Below are positions 23,622-32,542 of a stretch of DNA of 64,000 bases, one piece after another. The notes under the pieces were generated by a model. The model worked only from the letters and a program-made list of their open reading frames with translations. It was not told the origin of the DNA and made no database searches. Location: contig JACYFD010000001.1 of the NCBI GenBank assembly GCA_014803435.1, forward strand, positions 744,001 to 808,000, given 5' to 3'. How positions within the stretch are numbered: the stretch's first letter is position 1; the number at the start of each line of letters is the position of its first letter. The position numbers and the translations under genes are program-made. The DNA is from Cellulosimicrobium terreum (GTDB lineage Bacteria; Actinomycetota; Actinomycetes; Actinomycetales; Cellulomonadaceae).

Positions 23622-24499
23622 TGGACAGACTCGTGTTCCTCCTCGGCACCGGCCTCGCGCGCGGAGCGGTGCTGGCGCTCTTCGCGCTCTCGCTCGTCCT
23701 CGTCTGGCGCGCCGCCCGCGTCGTGAACTTCGCGCAGGGCGCGATGGCCGTCGCCGCGACGTACGTCGCGTTCGTCGTGACGAGCGCGACCGGGAGCTTC
23801 CTCCTCGGCCTGGGGGCGGCTCTCGTCGCCGGCGCCCTGCTCGGCTGGGCCGTGGAGCGCGGCCTCATGCGTCGCGTCGCCGGCGGCAACCCGCTCGCCG
23901 GGGTGATCGTCGCGATCGGCCTCGTCATGATCCTGCAGTCGGCGCTCGGCATCCTCGTCGGCGGCAGGCACCTGCCCGTGGCGGCGCCGTTCGACGAACG
24001 CCCGATCGTGGTCGGCGGGGTGCCGCTCCTGTCGCCGTACGACCTGTTCGTCCTCGTCGTCGCGCTCGTGGTGATGGCCGGGCTCGGGCTGCTCTTCACG
24101 CGCACCTCGCTGGGGCTGCAGATGCGCGCGGCCGCGTTCGCGCCCGAGGTGTCGCGGATGCTCGGCGTCCGGGTCTCGCGGCTGCTCACCCTCGGGTGGG
24201 CGCTCTCGTCGGCCGTCGCCGCGCTCGCCGCCGTCCTGCTCGTGCCGACGGAGCTGGGCCTGACGCCCCACGCCACGGACATGCTGTTCGTGCTCGGGTT
24301 CACGGTCGCCGTGGTCGGCGGGCTCGACTCGCCCGTCGGCGCCCTGGTCGGCGGGCTGGTCGTCGGCGTCCTCATCAGCCTCGTGACGGGGTACGTCGGC
24401 GCCGCCGTCGCACCCATCGCCGTGCTCGTGCTCCTGACGGTGGTCCTGCTCGTGCGGCCGCAGGGCCTGCTCGCGGTGGGGGAGGCGAGGCGCGCATGA
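23621..24499 (+). CDS. livH: LIV-type ABC transporter permease (LivH-like)
   Basis: A 292-residue permease with about eight membrane helices. RAARVVNFAQGAMAVAATYVA is the LivH signature, and LGLQMRAAAFAPEVSRMLGVRVSR is the cytoplasmic coupling (EAA-like) loop. It shares one base with livF (TGATG). It forms the translocation pore with LivM. Confidence 0.95.
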
Positions 24500-25626
24500 G
24501 CCCCCGACCCGCCTCGGCTCGGCCCGCCTCGTCGCGGCGCACGCTCGTCCTCGTCGCGCTCGCGACCCTCGCGGCGCTCGTCGCCGTCCTGTTCCTCGAC
24601 CCCTACCGCAGCTACCAGGTCGCGCTCGTCGCGGTCTACCTGTGCGCGACGGCGGGGCTGACGCTCGTCGTCGGGCTCGCCGGGCAGGTCTCGCTCGGCC
24701 ACGCGGCCCTCATGGCAGCGGGCGGGTACGGGTACGCGCTCACCGCGAACGCGCTGACCGAGGCAGGCGCCGAGGGCGCCGCCCGGTTCGTGCCGGCGCT
24801 GGTCGCCGGCGGCGTCGTCGCGGGCGTGCTCGGCCTGCTCCTCGGGCTCGCCGGTGCTCGGCTGCGCGGCCCCTACCTCGCGGGACTCACGCTGGCGCTC
24901 GTCATCGCCCTCCCCGCCGTCGCGACGACCTGGCGGTCGGTGCTCGGCGGCGACCAGGGCGTCCAGGTGGCGTTCGACGGCGTCCCCGAGCCCCTGCAGG
25001 CGTTCGTGGCCCTCGAGCAATGGCAGGCCTGGGTCGCGATCGTCGTCGCGGCGCTCGTCGTGGCCGGGCTCGCGATCCTGCGCGACGGTCGCCTCGGGCT
25101 GCGCATCCGCGCGGTCCGTGACGACGAGGTCGCGGCGCGGCTCAGCGGGATCCCCGCCGGCCGCGTGATGGTCGCGACCTTCACGGCGAGCGCCGTCGGC
25201 GCCGGGCTCGGCGGCGCGGTGCTGTGCTTCGTGACCCAGTCGGTGGCGCCCGGCGGCTACGGGCTCTCCCTGTCCCTCCTGCTGCTCGTCGCCGTCGTCG
25301 TGGGCGGGCTCGGGAGCCTGCGCGGCGCCGCGATCGGTGCCGTCCTGCTCGTCCTCGTGCCGTGGCTCGCCGGCCTCGTCGCCGGCGCGCTGCCCGTCCC
25401 CGCCGACCTGTCCCAGCGGCTCGACGGCAACCTCGCCGTGCTGCTGTTCGGCGTCCTGCTCGTCGTCGTCATGGTCGCCGCGCCGGGTGGCGCGGTCGGC
25501 GCGGTCCGCGCATCGCGGGCCCGACGACGGCGCGCCACCCCGTCCGTCGCCACCGTCCCAGCCGCACCCGACCAGACCGCGCCCACCCGGCGCGCCGCAC
25601 CCATGCTCCACGACACAGAGAGGTGA
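24496..25626 (+). CDS. livM: LIV-type ABC transporter permease (LivM-like)
   Basis: A 376-residue permease. GLAGQVSLGHAALMAAGGYGYA is the LivM signature, and RLGLRIRAVRDDEVAARLSGIP is the coupling loop. A disordered, Arg/Ala/Pro-rich C-terminal tail of about 45 residues (ASRARRRRATP) follows the last helix and is longer than usual. The start overlaps the livH stop (ATGA), and the binding-protein gene starts 5 bases after its stop. Confidence 0.95.
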   Translation: MSPRPASARPASSRRTLVLVALATLAALVAVLFLDPYRSYQVALVAVYLCATAGLTLVVGLAGQVSLGHAALMAAGGYGYALTANALTEAGAEGAARFVPALVAGGVVAGVLGLLLGLAGARLRGPYLAGLTLALVIALPAVATTWRSVLGGDQGVQVAFDGVPEPLQAFVALEQWQAWVAIVVAALVVAGLAILRDGRLGLRIRAVRDDEVAARLSGIPAGRVMVATFTASAVGAGLGGAVLCFVTQSVAPGGYGLSLSLLLLVAVVVGGLGSLRGAAIGAVLLVLVPWLAGLVAGALPVPADLSQRLDGNLAVLLFGVLLVVVMVAAPGGAVGAVRASRARRRRATPSVATVPAAPDQTAPTRRAAPMLHDTER

Positions 25627-25631
25627 CGAGG

Positions 25632-26942
25632 ATGTCACGCACGACACGCACCACCCGCACCACCCGCCGCACCCTGCGCGGGACCGCAGCACTCGCCCTG
25701 CCCGCCGCGGTCCTCGGCCTGGCGGCCTGCAGCGTCCCCGGCTCCACGGCAGCCGACGAGGGCGACTCCACCGGCGTCACCGAGGACACCGTCCTGGTCG
25801 GGACGCACACGCCACTGACCGGGCCGGCGGCCGCCGGCTACTCCTCGATCTCCGCGGCCGCCGGTGCCTACTTCGACTACCTCAACGACCAGGGCGGCAT
25901 CAACGGCCGCACCATCCAGTTCGTCGTCAAGGACGACGGCTACAACCCGGCGAACACGCAGACCGTCGTGCGGGAGCTCGTCACCGAGGACGAGGTGTTC
26001 GCGATCCTCAACGGGCTCGGCACGCCGACCCACTCCTCCGTCCTCGACTACCTCGACCAGAACGACGTGCCGGACCTGTTCGTCGCGTCCGGCAGCACGT
26101 CCTGGGACCAGCCCGAGGAGTACCCCTGGACGTACGCGTTCAACGTCGACTACGCGCGGGAGGCCAAGGCGCTCGCGCACTACGCGCAGGACGAGCTCGA
26201 CGGCTCGGTGTACTGCGTGCTGGGCCAGGACGACGACTTCGGCGCCGAGTTCCAGCAGGGCCTCGAGGCGGTCCTGGGCGCGGACGGGCTCGAGTCCGTG
26301 CAGACGTACTCGGTGTCCAACGAGGACGTCTCCGCACAGATCGGCGCCATGCAGGCGGCGGGCTGCGACACGAACTTCCTCGCGACCGTCAACGGCTTCA
26401 CGGCGCTCGCCGTCGGGACGGCCGCGCAGCTCGGTTACCAGGCCCAGTGGCTGTCGTCGTCGTCGGGCGGGGACTACCCGACGCTCGTGGGCTACCTCGG
26501 CGAGGACATCGCACCCGCCCTGCTCGAGGGCTTCGTCTCGACCAACTACCTGTCGTTCAGCCCGGACGACCCGTGGGCCGAGCACTTCCGCACCGTGAAC
26601 GAGGAGTACAACGAGGGTGCGACGTTCGACGGCAACACCGTCTACGGCATGTCCGTGGCCTACACGTTCGCAGAGGCGCTCGCGAAGGCCGGCGAGGACC
26701 CGACGCGCGAGAGCCTGGTCGAGGCGCTCGAGTCCGGTGACGTCGTCGGGGCCGGCATCATGCCGATCGGGTTCTCCGCCGACAGCCACGCGGCCTACAG
26801 CGGTGCGGGCATCACGTCGGTCACCGGCGGCGTGCAGGACTACGTCGGCCCGATCTACACCACGGACGACGCCGAGGGTCCGGTCGAGGACTTCACCGGC
26901 GAGGCCGTCCCGTTCGCGGACGACGGGGTTCCCCAGCCCTGA
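25632..26942 (+). CDS. LIV-type ABC transporter substrate-binding lipoprotein
   Basis: A 436-residue binding protein. A Thr/Arg-rich start is followed by a hydrophobic segment ending in the lipobox GLAAC near residue 33. The mature part is a Peripla_BP_6 fold: VLVGTHTPLTGPAAAGYSSI, AYFDYLNDQGGINGRTI, VFAILNGLGTPTHSSVLDYL, and a hinge region GGDYPTLVGYLGEDI. The family binds amino acids, amides and also aliphatic or aromatic acids. Its placement in a regulon with an acyl-CoA ligase favours an acid, but ligand residues cannot be assigned. It is the last gene of the operon. Confidence 0.93.
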   Translation: MSRTTRTTRTTRRTLRGTAALALPAAVLGLAACSVPGSTAADEGDSTGVTEDTVLVGTHTPLTGPAAAGYSSISAAAGAYFDYLNDQGGINGRTIQFVVKDDGYNPANTQTVVRELVTEDEVFAILNGLGTPTHSSVLDYLDQNDVPDLFVASGSTSWDQPEEYPWTYAFNVDYAREAKALAHYAQDELDGSVYCVLGQDDDFGAEFQQGLEAVLGADGLESVQTYSVSNEDVSAQIGAMQAAGCDTNFLATVNGFTALAVGTAAQLGYQAQWLSSSSGGDYPTLVGYLGEDIAPALLEGFVSTNYLSFSPDDPWAEHFRTVNEEYNEGATFDGNTVYGMSVAYTFAEALAKAGEDPTRESLVEALESGDVVGAGIMPIGFSADSHAAYSGAGITSVTGGVQDYVGPIYTTDDAEGPVEDFTGEAVPFADDGVPQP

Positions 26943-26944
26943 TG

Positions 26945-26986
26945 CCGAGGGAGAAACCTGGTCCGCCGAGGTAGAGCACCGACCTC
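26945..26986. repeat. Second pair of related 21-bp units
   Basis: GCCGAGGGAGAAACCTGGTC plus C (26945-26965) and GCCGAGGTAGAGCACCGACC plus T (26966-26986) resemble the units at 16600-16641 (shared core CGAGGTAGAACCTGGTCC). They begin 2 bases after the binding-protein stop. CGAGGT (26968-26973) and ACCTCG (26983-26988) can form a small hairpin, perhaps acting as a terminator here. Confidence 0.6.
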
Positions 26987-27099
26987 GACCCGCGCGCCGC
27001 GACGCGTCGGGGAGGATGTCCACCGGAGGTGGACGTGAGACTCGGAGCGCAGGTGCAGGTGCCGCTGGAGCGGCGTGACCGCGGTGCCGGAGCGAGCCG

Positions 27100-28326
27100 A
27101 TGACGGACGCGCTCGCTCCGGCACCCCGGTCGTCGTTCCTCCGCTACTGGGCGGCCGCCGCGATCAGCTCGTTCGGCACGGCGGTGACGGCGGTCGCGAT
27201 GCCCGTGCTCGTGGTCCAGTCGCTCGGCGCGACGCCGTTCGAGGTGGGTGTCGTGAACGCCGCCCAGTTCCTGCCGTACGCGCTGCTCGGCCTGGTCGCC
27301 GGCGCGTACACCGACCGGTGGCGCCGCAAGCCCGTCCTGGTGTGGGCGAGCGTCGGGCGCGCGCTCTCGCTGGGCACGATCCCGGTGCTGTGGGCGGCCG
27401 GCGTGCTGACCGTCGAGCTGCTGGTCGTCGCCCTGCTGCTGTTCGGCGCGTTCTCGGTCTTCGGGTTCGCGGCGACCCAGTCGTTGCTCCCGCGGCTGGT
27501 GCCGCGCGCGAGCCTGGTCCGGGCCAACGCCCGGCTCGACCAGACGGACGCCGCCGCCCAGACCCTCGGCCCGGCGATCGGTGGCGGGCTCGTCGGTCTG
27601 CTCGGGGCCCCGGTGGCGCTCGCCGTCGACGCGGTCAGCTATCTCCTCGACGCGGCGCTGAACGCGAGCGTCCGGGTCGACGAGCCGCGGTCCGACACCC
27701 ACGCGCGCAACCTGCGCCGGGAGATCCGCGACGGCCTGCGATGGACGTACCGGCACCGCACGCTCGGCCCGCTCGCGGTGTCGACGCACGTGTGGTTCCT
27801 CGCCAACGGCGCCGCGATGACCGTGCTCTCCCTCTTCGCCCTGAGGTCGCTCGGGTTCACGGCGCTGACGTTCGGGTTGCTGCTCGCGCTCTTCGGGGTC
27901 TCCAGCCTGGTCGGCGCGTCGATCGCGCCGAGGCTCGGGGCCCGGTTCGGGACGGGCCGGGTGGTCGTCCTGGCACGGGTGGCGTACCCGATCGCCTGGC
28001 TCCTCGTGCTTCTCGTCCCTGCGACAGCCTTCGGCGACGCCCTGCTGTTCGTCGCGCTCGCTCTGCAGGGAGTCGCCGCCGGCGTCGAGAACTCGAACGA
28101 GATGGGCTACTGGCAGGCGCTCACCCCGGACGAGCTGCTCGGCCGGGTGAACGCCACGCGGCGCTCGGTCAACCGGACGCTGGCCGCGCTCGGGGCACTC
28201 GTCGCCGGCGTCGCCGTCGGACTGCTCGGCGAGCGCCCCACGCTCGTCGGCGTCGTCGTCGCCTTCGCGGCGGCAGCGCTCGTCGTGGCGCTGTCGCCGC
28301 TGCGGGAGGCGACCGTCGGGGACTGA
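27100..28326 (+). CDS. MFS transporter (macrolide-efflux-like)
   Basis: A 408-residue major facilitator with about 12 helices. The cytoplasmic loop 2-3 has AGAYTDRWRRKPVLVWASVGRA, the MFS motif A variant GxxxDRxxRR, and VENSNEMGYWQALTPDELLGRVNATRRSVNR is the helix 10-11 region of the MFS_3/enterobactin-like group. It is probably an exporter; the substrate is unknown. A weak GGAG precedes ATG 27100. It lies after the liv operon and the 21-bp repeats and converges on the acyl-CoA ligase gene 24 bases away. There is no evidence that it belongs to the regulon. Confidence 0.9.
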   Translation: MTDALAPAPRSSFLRYWAAAAISSFGTAVTAVAMPVLVVQSLGATPFEVGVVNAAQFLPYALLGLVAGAYTDRWRRKPVLVWASVGRALSLGTIPVLWAAGVLTVELLVVALLLFGAFSVFGFAATQSLLPRLVPRASLVRANARLDQTDAAAQTLGPAIGGGLVGLLGAPVALAVDAVSYLLDAALNASVRVDEPRSDTHARNLRREIRDGLRWTYRHRTLGPLAVSTHVWFLANGAAMTVLSLFALRSLGFTALTFGLLLALFGVSSLVGASIAPRLGARFGTGRVVVLARVAYPIAWLLVLLVPATAFGDALLFVALALQGVAAGVENSNEMGYWQALTPDELLGRVNATRRSVNRTLAALGALVAGVAVGLLGERPTLVGVVVAFAAAALVVALSPLREATVGD

Positions 28327-28350
28327 CGCACGCCGACGGCGGCGCCGCGC

Positions 28351-30000
28351 CTAGGGGATCTGGGCGGGGTCCGCGGAGCGGGCTGCTTCGAACGACGCCA
28401 CGAGCTCGCGCTTGAGCACCTTGCCCGACCCGCCGAGCGGCAGCGCGTCGACGAGGTGCACGTGCCGCGGGAACTTGTAGGCCGCGACGCGCTCGCGCGT
28501 GAACCCGACGATCTCGGCGGGCTCCGCGTGCCGGCCCGGCATGAGCACGACGGCGGCGTGCACCTCCTGCCCGTGCGCGTCGTCCGCGAGGCCGAACACG
28601 GCGGCCTGGGCGACGGCCGGGTGGCCGGTCATGACGTCCTCGACCTCGCTCGGGTACACGTTGTAGCCGTTGCGGACGATCATGTCCTTCTTGCGGTCGA
28701 CGATCGTCACGATGTCGTCCGCGTCCTTGGTGCCGAGGTCGCCGGTGCGGAACCAGCCGTCGACGACGGTCTGGGCGTTCGCCTCGGGGTTGCCGAGGTA
28801 GCCCTTGAACAGGTTGTGGCCGCGGATGACGATCTCGCCGAGCTCGCCGGGACCGAGCAGCTCGACGCGGTCGTCCACGTCCGCGTCGGCGATCTCGACG
28901 TCCACGCCCCACAGCGGGCGGCCCACGGTGCCCGGGCGGATCGGCTCGCCGACGGCGTTGAACGCCGCGGTCGGGGAGGTCTCGGTGAGGCCGTACCCCT
29001 CGTGCACCTCGGCGCCGAACGTGCCGGAGAACGCCTCGAGCAGTGCGACCGGGAGCGCGGCGCCCCCGGAGACGGCGTAGCGCAGCGGTGGCCGGTCGGT
29101 GGTGCGCTCGGCGGCCTGGACCATCCCGAGGAACATCGTCGGGACGGCCGTGAACACGGTCGCGCGGTGCCGCACGAGCAGCGCGAGCGCCTCGTCGGGG
29201 TCGAACTTCGGCAGGAGCACGATCGCGGCGCCCTTGCGGAACCCGATGTTGAGCACCGCCATCTGGCCGAACGTGTGGAAGAACGGCAGCCCGCCGAAGA
29301 TGACGTCGTCGGGCCGCAGGTCGAACGTGTCGACGAGCGCGACGTGCACCTGCTCGATCATCGCCAGGTGGGAGCCGACGGCGCCCTTGGGGCGACCGGT
29401 CGTGCCGCTCGTGTAGAGGATCGTCGCGGGCGCGAGCGGGCTGACCGACGCGTAGGTGCGGACCGGCTCCGCGCTGGCCGCCTCGTCCTCGAGGCGGGGA
29501 AACGGCACCTGGTCGCGCAGCGCGTCCGGGACGAGGACCGTCACGGTCGGGACGCCCGAGGCCGCGGCGGCGGGACCGGCCTCGCCGAGGAACGGCGCAC
29601 CGGCGACGAGGAGGCTCGCGCCGGCGTCGCGCAGCACGAACTCGATCTCCGCGGCCTTGAACAGCAGGTGGATCGGGACGACCACGGCACCGATCGACAG
29701 CGCCGCGTAGTAGACGCGGGCGAAGTCGGGCACGTTGGGCACGAGCATCGCGACGCGGTCGCCGGGGCGGACGCCGCGGGCGAGCAGCGCGCCCGCGTAC
29801 GCGCGGGTCTGGGTCCACAGGTCGCCGTACGTGACCGACGCGTCGCCGATGAGGAACGCGGTGGCGTCGGGGCGGCGGTGCGCGGTCTCCGCGAGGATCG
29901 CGGCGATGGACAACGTCCCGAAGCCCGGTCCGGTGAGGACGGGGTCGAGGTCGTCACGTGCCGCGACGCCGGAGAGGTCGAGGTCACCTGGAGCAGTCAT
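28351..30000 (-). CDS. AMP-dependent acyl-CoA synthetase/ligase (operon 3)
   Basis: A 549-residue adenylate-forming enzyme. The P-loop-like motif ILYTSGTTGRPKGAVGSH lies near residue 200, followed by YGLTETSPTAAF, the hinge DGWFRTGDLG, VDRKKDMIVRNGYNVYPSEVE, and the catalytic lysine in LPLGGSGKVLKREL near the C-terminus. All catalytic motifs are intact. It activates a carboxylic acid to its CoA thioester. The start ATG at 29998-30000 follows AAGGGACC. It is the third gene after the kinase and acyl-CoA dehydrogenase under operator copy 3. Confidence 0.93.
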   Translation of the reverse strand: MTAPGDLDLSGVAARDDLDPVLTGPGFGTLSIAAILAETAHRRPDATAFLIGDASVTYGDLWTQTRAYAGALLARGVRPGDRVAMLVPNVPDFARVYYAALSIGAVVVPIHLLFKAAEIEFVLRDAGASLLVAGAPFLGEAGPAAAASGVPTVTVLVPDALRDQVPFPRLEDEAASAEPVRTYASVSPLAPATILYTSGTTGRPKGAVGSHLAMIEQVHVALVDTFDLRPDDVIFGGLPFFHTFGQMAVLNIGFRKGAAIVLLPKFDPDEALALLVRHRATVFTAVPTMFLGMVQAAERTTDRPPLRYAVSGGAALPVALLEAFSGTFGAEVHEGYGLTETSPTAAFNAVGEPIRPGTVGRPLWGVDVEIADADVDDRVELLGPGELGEIVIRGHNLFKGYLGNPEANAQTVVDGWFRTGDLGTKDADDIVTIVDRKKDMIVRNGYNVYPSEVEDVMTGHPAVAQAAVFGLADDAHGQEVHAAVVLMPGRHAEPAEIVGFTRERVAAYKFPRHVHLVDALPLGGSGKVLKRELVASFEAARSADPAQIP

Positions 30001-30031
30001 CGGTCGAGGTCCCTTCGTGGTGGTGCGGTTG

Positions 30032-31270
30032 TCACCGGCGCGCGGACGGCGTCGGCGGGGTGGTAGGGGAGAGCTCGGCGCGGCCGAGCGACGCGAGGTG
30101 GACCTCGTCGGGCCCGTCGGCGAGCCGCATGGCGCGCGCGCCCGCGAACATCTCGGCGAGCGGCTGGTCGGCGGACAGGCCCGCGGCGCCGAAGAGCTGG
30201 ATCGACCGGTCGAGGATCTGCTGCACGGCGCGCGGCACGGCGATCTTGATGGCCTGGATCTCGCGCATCGCGGCCCGGTTGCCGACGGTGTCCATGAGCC
30301 ACGCGGTCTTGAGCACGAGCAGGCGCAGCGCCTCGAGCTGGACGCGCGACTCCGCGACCTGCTCGCGCACGACGCCCTGCTGGGCGAGCGTCCGGCCGAA
30401 CGCCGTGCGCGACGTCGCGCGCTCGCGCACGAGGTCCAGCGCACGTCCCGCCATGCCGAGCGCCCGCATGCAGTGGTGCACGCGGCCCGGCCCGAGCCGC
30501 GCCTGGGCGATGCGGAACCCGTCGCCCTCGCCGGCGATCAGGTTCGACGCCGGGACGCGGACGTCGTCGAACACGATCTCGGCATGGCCGCCGTGCTCGC
30601 GGTCGTCGTAGCCGAACACGGTCAACGGCCGCACGACGTGCACGCCCGGGGTGTCGCGCGGCACGAGGATCATGCTCTGGCGGCGGTGCCGGTCCGCGTC
30701 GGGGTCCGTCGCGCCCATGACGACGAAGATCGTCGCGTCGGGGTTCATCGCGCCCGTCGACCACCACTTGCGGCCGGAGACGACGTAGTGGTCGCCGTCG
30801 CGCCGGATGCGCGTCGCGATCTGGCTCGCGTCCGACGACGCGACGTCGGGCTCCGTCATGCAGAAGGCCGAGCGGATCTCGCCGCGCAGGAGGGGCGCGA
30901 GCCATCGCTCCTTCTGCTCGGGGGTGCCGAAGTCGTGCAGGAGCTCCATGTTGCCCGTGTCCGGGGCTGCGCAGTTCATCGCCACCGGCGCGAGCCGCGG
31001 GCTGCGTCCGGTGAGCTCCGCGACCGGCGCGTACTGCAGGGTCGTCAGGCCGCCGCCGTCGGGGCCGGGCAGGAACAGGTTCCACAGGCCGCGCTCGCGC
31101 GCCTCGGCCTGGAGCTCGTGGACGACCGGCCGGAACGACCAGACGTCGGGGGTCGCGTCGACCTGCTCGGCCAGCACGGGCTCCGCGGGCAGCACCCGCT
31201 CGGTGAGGAAGACCTGCGCGCGCTCGAGCACGTCGCGCGTCGTCGCGTCGAGGGAGAAGTCCACGCTCAT
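30032..31270 (-). CDS. Acyl-CoA dehydrogenase, ACAD10/11-like
   Basis: A 412-residue flavoenzyme. The FAD/substrate motif is SAFCMTEPDVASSDASQIATRI, followed by GRKWWSTGAMNPD and the helical domain with LGPGRVHHCMRALGMAGRAL. Near the C-terminus is LADGPDEVHLASLGR, the pattern of the ACAD10/11 subgroup. In that subgroup the partner is an APH-fold kinase, here encoded directly upstream with a 4-base overlap. In the characterised pathway the pair turns 4-hydroxyacyl-CoA into 4-phosphoacyl-CoA and then, with loss of phosphate, a 3-hydroxyacyl-CoA. Applying that to this organism is inference. Confidence 0.92.
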   Translation of the reverse strand: MSVDFSLDATTRDVLERAQVFLTERVLPAEPVLAEQVDATPDVWSFRPVVHELQAEARERGLWNLFLPGPDGGGLTTLQYAPVAELTGRSPRLAPVAMNCAAPDTGNMELLHDFGTPEQKERWLAPLLRGEIRSAFCMTEPDVASSDASQIATRIRRDGDHYVVSGRKWWSTGAMNPDATIFVVMGATDPDADRHRRQSMILVPRDTPGVHVVRPLTVFGYDDREHGGHAEIVFDDVRVPASNLIAGEGDGFRIAQARLGPGRVHHCMRALGMAGRALDLVRERATSRTAFGRTLAQQGVVREQVAESRVQLEALRLLVLKTAWLMDTVGNRAAMREIQAIKIAVPRAVQQILDRSIQLFGAAGLSADQPLAEMFAGARAMRLADGPDEVHLASLGRAELSPTTPPTPSARR

Positions 31271-32340
31271 CGCCTCCCGACGCCGGCGAGCCCGGCGAGG
31301 CCCTCGTCCGCGAGGGGCCGGACGAGGCCGCCGATCGCGTCGAAGCCGTCGCCGACCGTCTCGCCCGCCTGGTAGCGGAAGTGCACGCCCTCGAGGATGA
31401 CGCCGAGCTTGTAGGCGCCGAACGCGCGGTACCAGGACAGCTCGGGGACGGACCGGCCGAGGCGCGCCTCGTAGGCGTCCACGACCTCGTCGAAGGACGG
31501 GTACCCCGCCGCGGGGTCGACGGCGCTCGTCGTCACGCCCGCGGCCGTGTCGCCGAGCGAGCGGATGCCCCAGTACAGGCCCAGCATGCCGACGTCGACC
31601 GCCGGGTCGCCCAGCGTGGCCATCTCCCAGTCGAGCACGGCCGCCACGCGGGGGCCGTGCCCGGGGTCGCGACCGACGATCACGTTGTCGAGCCGGAAGT
31701 CCCCGTGCACGATCCCCGCCGAGGAGTTCTCCGGGACCCGCTCGCGCAGGCGCTCGCCGAGCTCGTCCAGGGCGGCGACGTCCCGGGAGCGGGACGCGTC
31801 GAGCTGGGTCGCCCAGCGGCGCAGCTGCCGTCCGAGGTAGCCGCCCGGTCGGCCGAAGTCACCGAGCCCGACGGCGGCCGGGTCCACCCGGTGCAGGTCC
31901 GCCAGGGTCTCGGCGAGCTCGAGGCCGAGCGCGTGCAGCTCCGCGGGCGTGTAGGCGGCGTTCTGGGCCGGGTCGGCGAGCACGTCGCCCGCGACGTGCT
32001 CCATGAGGAAGAACGGGGTCCCGGTGCCCGCCTGGCCGTCGGAGTCGTCGACCACGTCGACGACCGGGGGGACGGGGACGTCGGTGTCGGCGAGGGCGGA
32101 GATGACCCGGTGCTCGCGCGCCATGTCGTGCGCGGTGGACAGCACGTGGCCGAGCGGCGGGCGGCGCAGGACGAGCGGCACCGTCGTCCCGTCCAGGCGG
32201 TACGTGAGGTTGCTGCGCCCGCCCGCGATCAGGGCCGCGGTGACCGGGGTGGACGTCGTGAGGGCCGGGTGCTCGCGGCGCAGCCACACGTCGAGCCGGT
32301 GCACGTCGAGACCGGGTGGGTCCGGTGTCGGTGGGGTCAT
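31267..32340 (-). CDS. APH-fold phosphotransferase family protein, partner of the acyl-CoA dehydrogenase
   Basis: A 357-residue kinase-like protein. The nucleotide loop is LIAGGRSNLTYRLDG near residue 40, a lysine-equivalent arginine lies in VLRRPPLGHVLSTAHDM, the catalytic loop is IVHGDFRLDNVIVG near residue 211 (HGDxxxxN), and the metal aspartate is in AVLDWEMATLGDPAVDVG near 236. This is the N-terminal domain type of eukaryotic ACAD10/11 and resembles LvaA of levulinate catabolism. The name aminoglycoside phosphotransferase is only structural. It is the first gene behind operator copy 3 and overlaps the dehydrogenase start (ATGA). Confidence 0.92.
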   Translation of the reverse strand: MTPPTPDPPGLDVHRLDVWLRREHPALTTSTPVTAALIAGGRSNLTYRLDGTTVPLVLRRPPLGHVLSTAHDMAREHRVISALADTDVPVPPVVDVVDDSDGQAGTGTPFFLMEHVAGDVLADPAQNAAYTPAELHALGLELAETLADLHRVDPAAVGLGDFGRPGGYLGRQLRRWATQLDASRSRDVAALDELGERLRERVPENSSAGIVHGDFRLDNVIVGRDPGHGPRVAAVLDWEMATLGDPAVDVGMLGLYWGIRSLGDTAAGVTTSAVDPAAGYPSFDEVVDAYEARLGRSVPELSWYRAFGAYKLGVILEGVHFRYQAGETVGDGFDAIGGLVRPLADEGLAGLAGVGRR

Positions 32341-32407
32341 CGTCGACCACCTCTCCGCGCGGCACGCGCGTCGTCGGGGGTGCCGGCAGGACCGGCGTCC
32401 CGCTAGC

Positions 32408-32425
32408 ATACCGCGCGGTCGGTAT
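32408..32425. promoter_or_regulatory. TetR-type operator, copy 3 of 4
   Basis: ATACCGCGCGGTCGGTAT, extended to GCATACC...GGTATGC, so it is the most symmetric copy. On the minus strand TATGCT overlaps its end as a possible -10, with the kinase start about 68 bases downstream. Confidence 0.7.
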
Positions 32426-32462
32426 GCACAGTCACCTCGCGTGAGAGGTCTTGCGGACAAAC

Positions 32463-32530
32463 GAGAACATCGAGGCTCTTGATCACGGTTACGGATCTAA
32501 CCGAGAATAGTGAGAACGATGTTCTCGGTT
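32463..32530. promoter_or_regulatory. Nested palindromes upstream of the Fic gene
   Basis: GAGAAC-GAT-GTTCTC (32512-32526) lies inside a wider inverted repeat AACCGAGAA (32499-32507) / TTCTCGGTT (32522-32530). A further GAGAACATCG half-site is at 32463-32472. They lie directly before the ribosome-binding site, the position of an autorepressor operator. Confidence 0.55.
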
Positions 32531-32542
32531 GAGGAGCAGATC

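Noticed and set aside
27000-27099. A possible small gene before the MFS transporter
   Set aside because: Frames are short, without a conserved start or motif; the stretch is better seen as the transporter leader.
28785-28800. CGAGGTAGCC strings in coding regions, similar to the 21-bp repeat
   Set aside because: They match only the first eight bases and fit ordinary codon use in conserved protein segments.
32510-32542. Earlier starts for the Fic gene (GTG 32510, ATG 32519)
   Set aside because: They lie inside the palindromes and lack a ribosome-binding site, whereas ATG 32543 has GAGGAG at the right distance.
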